Shown one piece after another: positions 24,942-37,500 of a stretch of 64,000 nucleotides of DNA. This DNA is from Prostheceraeus crozeri (Eukaryota > Platyhelminthes > Polycladida > Euryleptidae): positions 682,001 to 746,000 of the forward strand of contig CAJQUW010011532.1 of NCBI GenBank assembly GCA_907163375.1, written 5' to 3'. The notes beneath the pieces are model-generated. The model ran no database searches, had not been told where the DNA came from, and saw only the letters and a list, made by a program, of their open reading frames with translations. Both the position numbers and the translations under genes were made by a program. The stretch's first letter is position 1. Each line of letters opens with the position of its first letter.

Positions 24942-25547
24942 CTATGACCTCCAACAGGTGAAAGTGACGGTTTTAAATAATGTAGCAACATCTAGGCACA
25001 CACGAATGACGTGTCGTGATGGTGAAGTTACTGTAAGAATCCAAAGAAATTGTAGAAAGAGTGAAACAAGATTATTCAACATAACCGACTGCTTCCGCCA
25101 GAACATCACCATCGACGAAACCTCAGGCCAAAGCAGAGGGCCGCCATATTTCAGAGATCTACCAATAGTGTTAAATGTGGAAAGAGCGGCCGCATGATCC
25201 ACACAGACGTCCTCTCACTTTTGTTGTCTTTTCATTGTAAACGTTATGCGTGTCATTTCGCAATAAAGCTTGTTATTCACACATGGAACGAATACCCGGC
25301 CGAAAATACGCACAAGAGCTTGAAAGTGCTCATAAGCACATCCGTGCGCTCTACGCTCCCAACACAGAAGTTCACGTATAGGTTTAGTTGGAGTTAGAAT
25401 TTCAATTAAATGTGCATTTTCATCACTGTATTTGCCTAAGCCCATCACGATAAACATCGCCTACGCCGACTTATCGAAGTTCACATGAACACCACATAAG
25501 TCCGCGGTTTCAACGAGACAGTTCGCAATCAGCGTGATGATTCTAGC
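24942..25547 (-). pseudogene. Decayed LINE pieces between genes A and B
   Basis: On the - strand, 25547 to about 25400 reads ARIITLIANCLVETADLC, then GVHVNFDKSA, a stop, and AMFIVMGLG, like the segment after the catalytic motif of LINE reverse transcriptases (G-x-x-V-N-x-x-K-S/T). Further left, 25202-24942 contains GRSLKYGGPLLW, like the C-terminal GP-x-x-W motif of CR1-type LINEs. The pieces carry stops and do not form one colinear ORF. Confidence 0.4.
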
Positions 25548-28459
25548 TTAATGCCTCCTATGCTTGGCCGATAAATAACAGATTTTGACCTACGATTCCC
25601 TTGATTTGTATAGCTAGTGTGAAACAGATATTTGTTAAGTTGGTATGGTTTAGGAGAGAATACTTCCTTGAAATGACGTATAGCCTGCGATTTTAGAAGA
25701 CACGGAACTTTGTAAGCTTGTGATATTTGTATTTGCTAATATCGTATTTTGAAGTCAGCAACCCACTACAAAAAGAGTCGCCGGAAAGACGTCGGAAAAA
25801 GGTCGGGAAATTTTTTTGACCCTTGACATGTTAATTCTGACCTCATTTACTTGAATTCATGCAGAAATTTTGATAAAAATGGGTTTTTTGATTGAGTTAA
25901 TTGTAGTGTTGACATTGAAGATATGAAGACGTGCGAATATCATTGTGATGACATTGATTACTCAAACAAGCTTCAGAAAGGTGACATGTATGGAAAGGAA
26001 AATAGCACTTAATTCTTGATCAAATGACGTTTTCATGTATTCCATAGACATCCTACTTGCAAAATAGCAGGTAGGAGGCCTAGGGTGTCTTTTTTATAAT
26101 GAGGCTTCGGTTTCCGACGTCGTACCGACCATCGGCCATGCGGACGTTCTGTTCCTCGGAACGAGTTCGTTTTCGACTTCGGACCGACGTGTCTTTTTGT
26201 ATTGGGAAAATAGAAAATTCTTTGACGGCCGTGGCATCACTCAAACCGAAGGATCATCTGAATGTCAGCCTTCACCTCAGACCGAAGCTTTCTTTCCAAT
26301 CCCCACGAAATCACCTGCTGACTTAATTATCTGAATTTCCATCGACGTATGACTTTTGGCAGTTCCTGTTGTGCCACTCTTCAGTTAAGATTTAGCTTAT
26401 TGCGGTAATTCATTTAATTTCGGGCTAATACGCGTGCAACAACATTTTCAGCAATTTTTGTCTTTTCAACTTTGAACTTCGTTTTTTTTTGAAAATTTGC
26501 ATATATGTTCAATTTTCACGCTGAATCCGAAAATTATAGTGGCGACCACACCAAATTAATATTTTTTTTACAAATTTAGTGTTTGTAGGCCTACTATATA
26601 TATTACCACCCTGTGGGAACGCATCTTGCTAATATCAACAGATTATCTGGCGAGGTAGCGATTTTGTGGATAATTTTTTTAAAGGTTCATTTTCGTGTAA
26701 AAACTATCTCCGCATGTGAAAATGGTCATCATTTATCCAAAAACATGTGTAAAATTAAAAAACGACAGGTGGCGAAAAAGTTGCTATAATTAGTTGGTAG
26801 ATATTTGTTTACTAATGCGAGCTGATTTTTCGCCAACCGGCGAAATCGTGGATATTGTAGCAACTAATTAGTGGTAAGTAGTAATGTTCGTATATTACCT
26901 TCACATGAAAATGTATTGTATTCTCAGTCTGATCTGATAAAAAGGGATCTTTTTTAATTCACGAAGTCTTAAACTAAAAGAAGTATTTATCTTCCATAAA
27001 TGTCGCAGTGAATACTATGATATTATTCAAATATTTGTCATTGTTGTAAATTATTGAATGTCAAGAGATGTTGCGAAAATTGATATATGCGGATTCTCTA
27101 TATTTTTATCATTATCAAAGAATGATAGTCTGCACTTATTTCTTAGATAGATTAGCCATATGTGGGGGATAGTGAGTAGGTGAGGGAGAGAATAGAGCCT
27201 CGACTGTAGAGGCGGATTACTAAAAAAAATAAGAAAGTCAAAAAGTAAAAGGTGACATATAGAGCGCGAATTGTCGCCGGCGAACTTCGCCAGCGAATAT
27301 CCCGCAAATATGACTGAACTTTAGCATGATATTCTGCAGTTGACATTCGCCAGCTTTTCGCAAGATTCGTTCCCACAGGGCAGTTGTCTTCTGACCTAAT
27401 TTTGTGGTCTCGGTCATGGACATTTTCTGCAGTTTTACGAGTTTTTGAAAATGATAATTATTTCAAACAAAATTTCGCATGCATGATTGCATTATGGTTC
27501 TTGATAATTCTGTGAGTTTTTCATGAGATCCGGATAAAAAATGTGGTTTCAGCAACAATTTGAAATTTTGAGAAAAATCAAAGTCTGGTCGGAAGAACAG
27601 CACAGCTGTCATTTTTTTTTTAATTCACAATTCCTCAATCCTGATGATCCATAGTTGATTTTTTCCTATTGATGCGACAACTAGAGTCACAAATGATGTA
27701 CGTGTTTTGTCGTATAAGGAAAGTTAAAACAGCATTTGTGAGTTGCGAAATATGCAAATAAGAAGACCGCTCAGAAGACAAATATTTGGAGGACTAAGGC
27801 TACTTGAAAAAATATCCCAAATCGATATAAATGCAATCATGAGTACTAAAACTACGGTTCATGCGCTTTCACATGATATATAACTTAATGAGTATAATTT
27901 AAGTAAATCACAACGAAATTTCTTCCCGAAGATAACGTATCTATGCTTCGGACAGGCATTTTTTCTGCCTTGAGCTAAATTTCTCATGAAGAAAACGCAT
28001 TTAGATTAATTTGAAGTTATCATGACCGAAAAGAGATCCTGAGGATCAAGATGAAAAAAATTATGAAAATCGGTCCAGAACTAAAGATTTTACAGACAAA
28101 AGATACGTTTTTTGACAAATGTTGTTACATAAAATGGATTTATCCTTTCCTGTTTTGATATTTCTCTGATCTGATAAATGGGTTGGGTTAGTTGCAACCG
28201 AGGTTTCATGTTGTACACCTAAGCTTGCAGAACAATAAATTTGATTGAATTTGAATATAGGCTCATGGGAAAACTTCGATAACCATGTTGTAAATCGTCC
28301 AATACTACATAGACTTCCTCAACTTCCCATTTTCCTTAGGATGATCTCAATCAAGAAACAAAAACGAATCATTGTCAATCAAAACATTGTTCACTAAGTT
28401 ACATATTACATTCAGTATCAAGAAGATCAGTCAAGGGCAGTTACAAACAACGGTTTCAC
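25548..28459. other. Convergent spacer between genes A and B
   Basis: Apart from the inverted-repeat element at 26609-27380, nothing was recognised. The open stretch at 26099-26326 repeats GACG/TCGG-rich codons and is not convincingly coding. Confidence 0.5.
26609..27380. mobile_element. 772-bp element with 21-bp TIRs
   Basis: CCCTGTGGGAACGCATCTTGC at 26609-26629 and its mirror at 27360-27380 differ at one base. Subterminal GGCGA/TCGCC motifs recur on both sides. It has no coding content and no obvious target duplication, so the family is unassigned. Confidence 0.7.
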
Positions 28460-28572
28460 TTAAGGAATGAGTCCTCCTGAGAAGCTTTCTCCGGTTGTCT
28501 TGATTTGATCCAAATCTTTGATCAGAGACAACTCCAAGGGTTCGCAGTACGTTTTACTCCATCGACTTTCAA
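28460..28572 (-). CDS. Gene B exon 25 (C-terminal tail)
   Basis: Acceptor CTTCCAG, phase 1 in, stop TAA at 28460-28462. It encodes a tail with [15 protein letters not shown] and GESF. The 113 bp equals gene A exon a10. Confidence 0.88.
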
Positions 28573-31500
28573 CTGGAAGTAAAAAAGGATGCGTGTTACT
28601 TTGATGTCAACTTTTTTCTTTATAATCTGTCAAGACTAGAAAAGCGCATCTAGTGTAAATAAACATGATACATGTGGGTGAATAATTACACCAGGCATGT
28701 TGTCATGCACTTTGTAGTTCAAAATCAATAGTCCGTCTATCCGCAAAAATGTGATAAAGTTGAAAGAGTTGATATGCACTCAAGGTAGCCAGAAACCCAC
28801 TCAAATCAAATCAATTAGGTCTTTGAGCAATTTGATGTCATGAAAAGAAAATGCGTTCAGAAAACGGAGCAAGCAAACTTGATTACTCAAAAGGTTCGAT
28901 CACTTAGTTGAGGTTAATCTTGTCTGAGTAGCCTATACGAGCGTGGAATTATACTATGCAGATTCAGGAGAGGAATTGAATGTTTTAATAACTCACTTTT
29001 CTTGCAAACTCCAGCTTCAAGTTCATATCCAGGCATACAGACACATTTGTATGATCCAATAGTGTTCACGCAAACTGATTTATCGATGCATTTGTAAGTG
29101 TTCGCCTTACACTCGTCAGTATCCACACAATTGAGGCCACAACCATGATATCCTTTCCTGAAAATAAATAACAGAATGTGAAAAATGTAGAAATGTATAA
29201 TTTATCAACTAAAATAAAACAACAATTGTTCTGTTTCTTTCTATGGACTAGGCATTGTTTAATAGAAGATATCTTATGGTTATAATTTCACTTTGTCATT
29301 CAATGACATATCAATAGCTATAGATAGGGAGAGTGAATGGCTGTGGTATATGAAAATTAATTTCAGGAGGATTGTACACGCAACTTAGAGTATATAGTGA
29401 GTCAAGTAATATATTGAGACCATTGAAGATTATATTTCTATCTTTCATTGGCTGACTGCTAAAAGTACAGTCTATTATACAGAAAAGCACGTGATCAAAG
29501 TTTGTGGTCAAAAGCGTATACTACAGCATAATAGTATATAAAAGTACAAATCGGTGGAAAATATGCCCTACTTGAACGGTGAGTTTTACATAGAATGCGA
29601 CAAATTTGAGATAAGCCAATCAAGTGACTGCACAAATTATTCTGTTTGAGTACGAACGCTGTGGTTTTACACTTACTTGCATTTGCATTCATAAGATCCT
29701 GGCTTGTTGTGACATTCTGCATTTTTGCTGCATTTATGTTTCTTTTCGTTGCATTCATCAATGTCCTCACATTTCTTGCCGTCTCCTCGGTATCCATCTT
29801 TACATTTACATGAATATCCAGGAACTTTGTCTGTGCAGGTAGCGTCGTCATGACAAGTATCTGATTTTTCACATTCATTGATATTGACACATTTGAAGCC
29901 ATCTCCCTTGAATCCATCTGCAGACATAGAAAGAATGCCTAGAAGTTTTGGTCATAAGTTGAACAGTTCAATTATGTCTCGCTGTAATTTCTGATGGTAT
30001 AGTCTGCTGATTAGTTAGGTGTTAATAATCGTACTACTGACTAACTTTCTATAAGTAAGGTCATATGATTGATGAAAAGCAAATAGACAGTAATCAGTTG
30101 ATTATGTGCATGCGTGCGCATTTCATCAGAAGATTCATGTAATGTCGTCACGCAGTCATGGTCAGTTTCACAAATGGATTTCAGCAATTGCCATAGAAAT
30201 TTAAGTAGAAAGAATCATTGATATATCTTTACCTTTGCAGGTACAGGTGTAATCCATTGGAAGATCTTTGCATATAGCGTTCTTGCTGCACTTGTGTGTT
30301 CCCTTTGCACATTCGTCGATCAAAATGAGCTCACAGGATTTAATACCATCTCCGCGATATCTATCTTTACATTTACATTCGTAAGATCCTTCAGTATTCA
30401 TACAATGAGCATTTGCATGACATGGATTCTTCAAGCATTCGTCAATATCCTTGCATACTTTCATACCATCACCTTCGTAACCAAGGTTACATTTGCATTT
30501 GTAGGAACCCTGAAAATATCAAAACTTTGTAGGCCAATGAGTACTACCAAAAGCGATACAAAATGAATTTTAGTATCACTCACATTATAACTGCCAAATT
30601 GTCAAATATCGCAACATGATGTCTTCAAATATAAAAGCACCCATAGGGTTCATAAGGAATATTAGTAAAATTAAAGGAATGCACTTTTTAAGTGCTTTCT
30701 TAAAAATGCATATCAAATAGATTCGGTAATCACCAATAACATCAGCGTTGAAACTCTAAAGAAATATATAACTAGTCAAGGTCCACCACGTCTTGCTAAT
30801 CGGTATGTATTATGAATCAATGACCCCGTTTGTGTGAACGTCATATATCTCAACCTATAGTTTAACATGTCAATACTCTGTTAAAAGGGATTCTTGAGAA
30901 GAAAGTCTCATACTGCTGACTGATTTCAATAAGTAATAATATAATATAGGCTAGATGAAAAAGTAAAAATACATCAATATGTTCACAAAGTCCTCAAAAA
31001 TGTCATGACACAAATTTAACAAAACCATTTGAGTTACTCTAAGCAGTTTTAGAAGATCTAATTACTTTTAGGAAATGTGTAATGATTTCTACTTCATTAA
31101 GCTGGAGGTTTCTCTCTCACCTTTGGCACTATGTGGCTGTTGGGGAGCACTTCGTGCCACAATTACTGAATAATGCAATGGTTAATGTATTAGATGATGA
31201 CGCAATCAATGAGTTTAAGTATTAGACAGAAGCCCTCGCACTAGTTACAAAAATGCAATATATCGTACCCCTAGTACACAAGCTCAAGATGGACTGTTTC
31301 CTAGAAAACAAATTAAAAGCTGAATATCACAACTTACCTGTGTGTTGATACAATGTGCATTCTTATTACATTTATGAGTTCCATCATTGCATTCATGTCG
31401 ATCAACACAAGTTTTGCCATCACCAACGTAACCGCTGATACAGGAACATGCGTAACCTCCATCTGTGTTCTTACATCTTGCAAATACTGAGCAATGATGA

Positions 31501-34500
31501 GTTTTCCTTGCACACTCATCAACATCCTTGCATTGATAGCCGTTACCTTCATAGTGAGGTGCATTGCAAACACATCTGCAATACATCAAAAACTTCAGTG
31601 AATGCTGAGATTATCCAATCCATAGGTGCCCGAGAGAGGACAATGAATCAAAAGAAAATACATGTATTAGTCACAGAATTAGATAGCTCGTTCCTCCTAG
31701 TCATATCTCGTATGCGATAATGAAATGGCACACATCACACACGATCTACGGTCAAACAATAAGTCGTCAATGAATAAAGCAGTGAGCCTCAGACAGAAAC
31801 CAGTTGCGCGCGTGTCACACACATCGAGTTCTTCGTTCAGTCAAACCTCACTGTTACACTACCATTCATTGATAAATCCTACGAAGAGATGGAGTAAACT
31901 GAATTTCCCACTCCTGCAAACTTCTAAACAAAGAATCTAACGGAACTACTTTGAACACTAGCGACACTGCTAGGATCTAGTGTGCATCGGAATTAAGGAC
32001 GAGTCTTTACTACAACTTACTTATAACTTCCAGGTGTGTTGTGGCAGGTTGCCTTTTCATGACATCGATGTTTGTTGGTTTTGCATTCATCCACATCTTT
32101 GCATGTATGTTTCTCTCCGGATCCCTCATAACCAGCATTGCAGGTACATTCGAAACTTCCTTCAGTGTCTGTACACTCAGCATTGCTGTCACAATTATCA
32201 AGTCTCAATTTACATTCATCAATATTGACACATGCGGAACCTTTCTTCTCGTAACCACTGTCGCAATTACATTGGTAAGATCCTGGCAAGTTCTGTAAGA
32301 TAGATAAAAAATCGATAGGTCACACTTAACCATTGTGTCACACAGACGCTATCACTAAAATCTACGGAATCCTAAGTTGGACACACTGTTTATCATCGAA
32401 ACTGCTAGATGAGATTTTGCTATCTCATCTGAATAAAAAGCAAATTATACCGGTACATCCCATGTTTGTTTGACTGAAATGTGTGGATTTGCATGCAGGT
32501 TAATCCAAGTCCATGCTCAATCAAAGATTTCATCATGACTTTATTTCCACTATGCTGCTTTTTGCAAGTTAAGATAAAGTGAACTGATTCTACTGACTAA
32601 ATTCAATGAAGAAGCTCAAGGAAGATAATACGTTCGCAAAAGACCATATATTCAACAGATACGAAGAAGAGCCATTGAGTGCAAAGAAATCTCAATGCTA
32701 TCAACATCTGTGATCTATCGCTAGTTTTGCAATGTAAATAGAATTATAAATAGAATTGCAAAATATGAATTATCAACTACATGAAGGGGCTATATCTGAG
32801 AGCTTCTCCTGATTTTCAAAGTGCTGCTAAGATTTCAATTTATCAATGATGAATTTTTTATCAATTTATCAGAGATGCGAAAAGGGCCCGAAGACTACGT
32901 CCGCCAAGTTGTGACATAGAAAGTAGAGGGAAGAAGAAGAAGAAAAGGTCGACCTCGGAAGATATGGAGTGACTCTGTTGCCGCTGATCTCAAGCAGAAT
33001 GGTCTCAAAACGGATGACGCCAACGATCGTCAACGCTGGCGCTCTGCGATCCACAGCATTGGGAAGAATCGTCCAACCCTACGAAGTCGGACGTTAAACG
33101 CATAAAATAAAAAAAAATAAAATGAGTTTGCAACTTTGTCACCAAAAAATGTTAAACTATTACTTGTTTAATGAATTCAGTTAAAGTTACCTCGCACTTC
33201 GAGTGCTCGGGACAGACTTTGGGATCCGTGCATTCGTCATCATCTTTACAGACAAAACCGTTTCCATGATATCCTTTCTTGCAAGAGCAAGTGTAACTTC
33301 CTTCAGTGTTGGTGCAGATAGCATGCGGGCTGCACTTGGACCACTTGGTGTTCATGCATTCGTCAAGATCCTTACAGGTATATCCATCACCGATGTAGCC
33401 AGGTTTGCATCTGAAAATATCGAAAGGTGATATTCGAACCATCTATAGTAAAGATAATTAGCCCACACTTACTTGCAGACTTTTTTACCGCTGCTATCTG
33501 TCTTGCAACCAGCATGAGGACTGTGACATAGATATCCGTTACCGACGTATCCTGTCTTGCATGCGCATGTGAAAGAGCCAGGAGTATCAGTACAAGTGGC
33601 ACGAGATTCATGATCACAATTATCTATGTCTTCGGCGCATTCATCAATATTTTTGCATTCATGTCCATTACCTGTGAAAATGAGAGAGAGAACATGAAAG
33701 CAATGTCATTTGCATGAGAAACTGTTCAACCCAATTGACAATATTTTCATTATGGAGAAATTTTCAAGAACATCACAGAACTACAAACAGTCACTCAAGA
33801 AAATCTCACAAGAAAAGTGTCACTCGACTAACTTTGACATTTACTTTGATCTACTTGCAACGTGATTTTAAGTAGTTTCTTTGATATTTTACCACTGAGA
33901 ATACATTTCTACATTCATTCTGAGGATTGCGGTACTGAACATTGTTTTGCACTAGGCTGTCTTCAAAATAACATGAAGTTCTTCCTTACCTCGGTATCCA
34001 TCTTTGCATGTGCAGTCGTAAGATCCAATCACGTTCTTACACGTAGCATCTTTATGACACTTGTGGCTACCATCAGCACATTCGTCGATATCCACACAGC
34101 TTCGGCCGTTTCCTTTATATCCACTATTACAGCTGCAAGTGAAACTTCCGACCGTGTTCTTACATTTTGCGTTCTTATGGCAATTGTTATCATCATCAGA
34201 AATGCATTCATCGATATCCGTGCATTTTCCTTTGTAACCATTACCTGAAAAAATCAATTGTGGTCGCGGTAGATAGATTCGATAATAATGCAGAGGCTGA
34301 GTCGGAAAGAAAACATGATATTTGAAAAGTAATTTTTGGATGACATTTCCCGCTGATCAAAGATGTCGAATGAGCTAGGTGCATCGTTCAAGAATATATC
34401 CATTTAGTGTATGTTTAATAGGTAGACAACAGCGACATAGGAATTTTGCACACATGTCCGATACAGGATTTTTCTATTCATTGGGTTAGAATATAGGTTT

Positions 34501-37500
34501 TATGAAAATAAATATTCTGCATCTGACCATAGATGATTATAATGCTAACATTTATATGACTACTAATTGACCATTGATAATATATGAAAAAATTTGAAAG
34601 CAACAATATACTTTAGGTGTAATAATATTGTAATAATTGTATGCGTGGTAATTCTAAGTACCATGTTTCTTAAACACCGCATTAAAGATTGTTTGTTTCG
34701 AATAAATGCCAAATAATTGACTAATCTCAGAGATACTACATGTTTTCCAATGAAAGTCATTTTGGTAGAACACTCCCGAGTAAACTCAAAACTGTCGGTG
34801 TCTTCCAAAAATTATTTTAAAAAACACGACGGGCCTTCGGCATCCTGCGCCTTCTGAGGTCGATGTTAGCGTCTTCATGGACGCCGAAGGCCCGTCGTGT
34901 TTTGTAAAACCAATGAACACCTCCAACCTACTTTTGATATACTGCATATCAAAACTACTGGGCCATCAACTTGTTCCAACATCTGATCACTATAAGATGA
35001 GGCATCCAGCTCAACATCGGTCTGGTACAACTTCGTATAATATTAGTCTGGTGCATCAGAAATAGCCTTTCTATATTTGATGCATGTTGTCGTAAAAACA
35101 ACGAATGTCGTTGAAATGACAAAAATAACAATAGAAACGCGATATCGCTTGAAAATGCCATTTTAATGCATATTAGAAGTATGTCTTTATGCAATAGTCA
35201 TAGACTCCTAGATATATAATGTAGGAGTCCCACGTTACATATCTAGGAGTCTATGGCAATAGTAATCAATTATCTCATCTGCTATAACCAAGTTCGTCAT
35301 TTTTCTGAATAAACACCAAAAATGCGCTCCCATATCCGATTAGGCTGAACTTTAGTGAATTAGGACACATTTTCAACACCATCAATTAGACTGTGTACCA
35401 TCTCCATAATTTTCCTCGATCAGGCACCTAAATTTTTCTTCAAAAATGCGGTGATAGTTGATATTGATTGTAAGCGGAGTTTATATCATATTTTACACAC
35501 CTCAGTGCATTGAGAACTGTCAACATTTGACAAATGAGAAGAAATCAGATCTCCTGCTCTCACCTTGGAATCCATCTTTGCACCGACAGGAGTAAGTTCC
35601 GGGTTTATTGAAGCAATCAGCATTGTCATCACAATTATCTTTCTTTTCTTTGCATTCATCGACGTCGACACATGTCTTTCCATTGCCAGCATATCCTTTG
35701 TGACAGGTGCATGTGAAGAAGCCAATAGCATCTTTGCAATCAGCATGTGGGGAGCAATCAGCGCGACTGGTTCCACAATATGTGATTGGTTTACAGTTTG
35801 ACCGTCCGTCACCTTCGTAATGTTGCTAAAAATTAGAAATGAAGTCAAGTTTAAGTGCATTCACACGCCACTGTGAGAAACAGCTTAAAAGCATACCTTG
35901 CATGTGCATCCAAACGATCCAATTGTGTTTGTACACACGGCTTCTTTGTGACAGTTGTCTTTGTTCTCTTTGCATTCATCAATATCATGACAATCATCAG
36001 TTGGTTTGGCTTGCGGTTTCTTTCTGTATCCAGAGTTGCAAACAGCTGCAAAAATCGTTAACAAAATCAGCCGGCGACAGATAGGAAATTGAAATAATTT
36101 CAATCATTTATAAAATAAAATAAAATTCAATATGCTGCTTTTCAACAGAATAGTAGTATAAAGCATAATTATTCTGTTTTGAAGATTTTTAATCGTCAGA
36201 CATTAATCTGACCACATGATTTGGGATTTTGAAAATCAGAGAATTATTACTTTACCTTTATAACTGCCGGGTGTGTTCACACATGTTGCGGATTTTCCAT
36301 ACATATCAGGACTCTTTTTACATTCATCGATGTCGTGACATTTGTTGTTCTTCTTCATGACGTAGCCAGTTTTACATGAGCACTCGAAGGAGCCTTCAGT
36401 GTCTTTGCAAACACCATTTTGGTCATCACAATCATCTTTATCTTCAGCACATTCGTCGATATCTAAAAGACATTGAAATTTCATGGTCTCATGAGAGGGG
36501 ATTCACTGAAAAGAAATACTCTTATAAAATCATCTCCGCATTCCAATGTACACACAGAGAATTTTACGAAGTTTGAAAATTCATTATCTACTCATTATGA
36601 CTATCTGCAGATTTGTCAAATTATTCGAACTCCGGATGAAAATAGCTAAATCTACTTTTCTTCATAAAACATAGATCAAATTTTATCGATATATGCAAAT
36701 AATGTGAGAAAATAATTAAATTTAAAAATTTTCCTCTTTAACTTTGACTATATGACCTTAAATATGCGCAAAAGTATAAATTTTCCTTGCTTGTTCTTAC
36801 TCTTCGTTTATCATTGGTTCTATGATTTGTATAGTATGGCAAGCACAATGTTGTTTGAGGCCACGAAACAAGAATATATTTTTGTGAAGTAATCAGAATA
36901 GAAGCTAATTTGATCGATTAAGTCATTTTCTTTAGCTTTACCGCTTTCAAATCGAACCAAATTCAATGTTTCATGTTGAGATTCGATCCTTCTTGTTCCT
37001 GCGCGGCATCATCTACTTTCATGTATGGATGATGCTTGTGTACCTTCACTTCTCATCAGTCAACTTCTGTTCTTTCTTGTTTTGACTTCTTTGTAAAAGT
37101 GCAAAATTCCCACAATTTTCAATATTCGGAATAATTGTCCATCATAATTATTTTCATTGTTTAAATTGCCGAATTAAAAAAAGTAACAACTTAACGTCGC
37201 TCAACAAATAAGTCAGCTTTTCTCGAGAAAATTACTGACTTTGGAGATCTCATATTCGATTGTTGTTAGACTATCACATTTCACTTTCCAAAAGATAATC
37301 GAAGTGATCCGCTTGATTATGTCCATTTAATACTTAATTGGGTGATGCTATGAGTTTACAAGGACCTATGAAGAATCATAGCGTCGCTGATTGTCATTGA
37401 CGCCTCCATGGAAAGCTGCACAAAACCAGGACAAGATCTAAGAGCTTTTAAATGCCGAACAACTGCTTTAGCATAATTATTTTGTCAATGAAATAAATGA

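Noticed and set aside
24889-25197. 102-codon + strand frame just after gene A that could be an alternative last exon
   Set aside because: Its phase does not fit the phase-1 donor of exon a9, and the opposite strand reads as LINE C-terminus, so it is more likely an antisense shadow.
29687-29917. Shorter boundary for gene B exon 23
   Set aside because: A 231-bp exon would break the frame; the donor at 29675-29676 gives 241 bp, the correct phase 2 and the length expected from gene A exon a8 less one codon.
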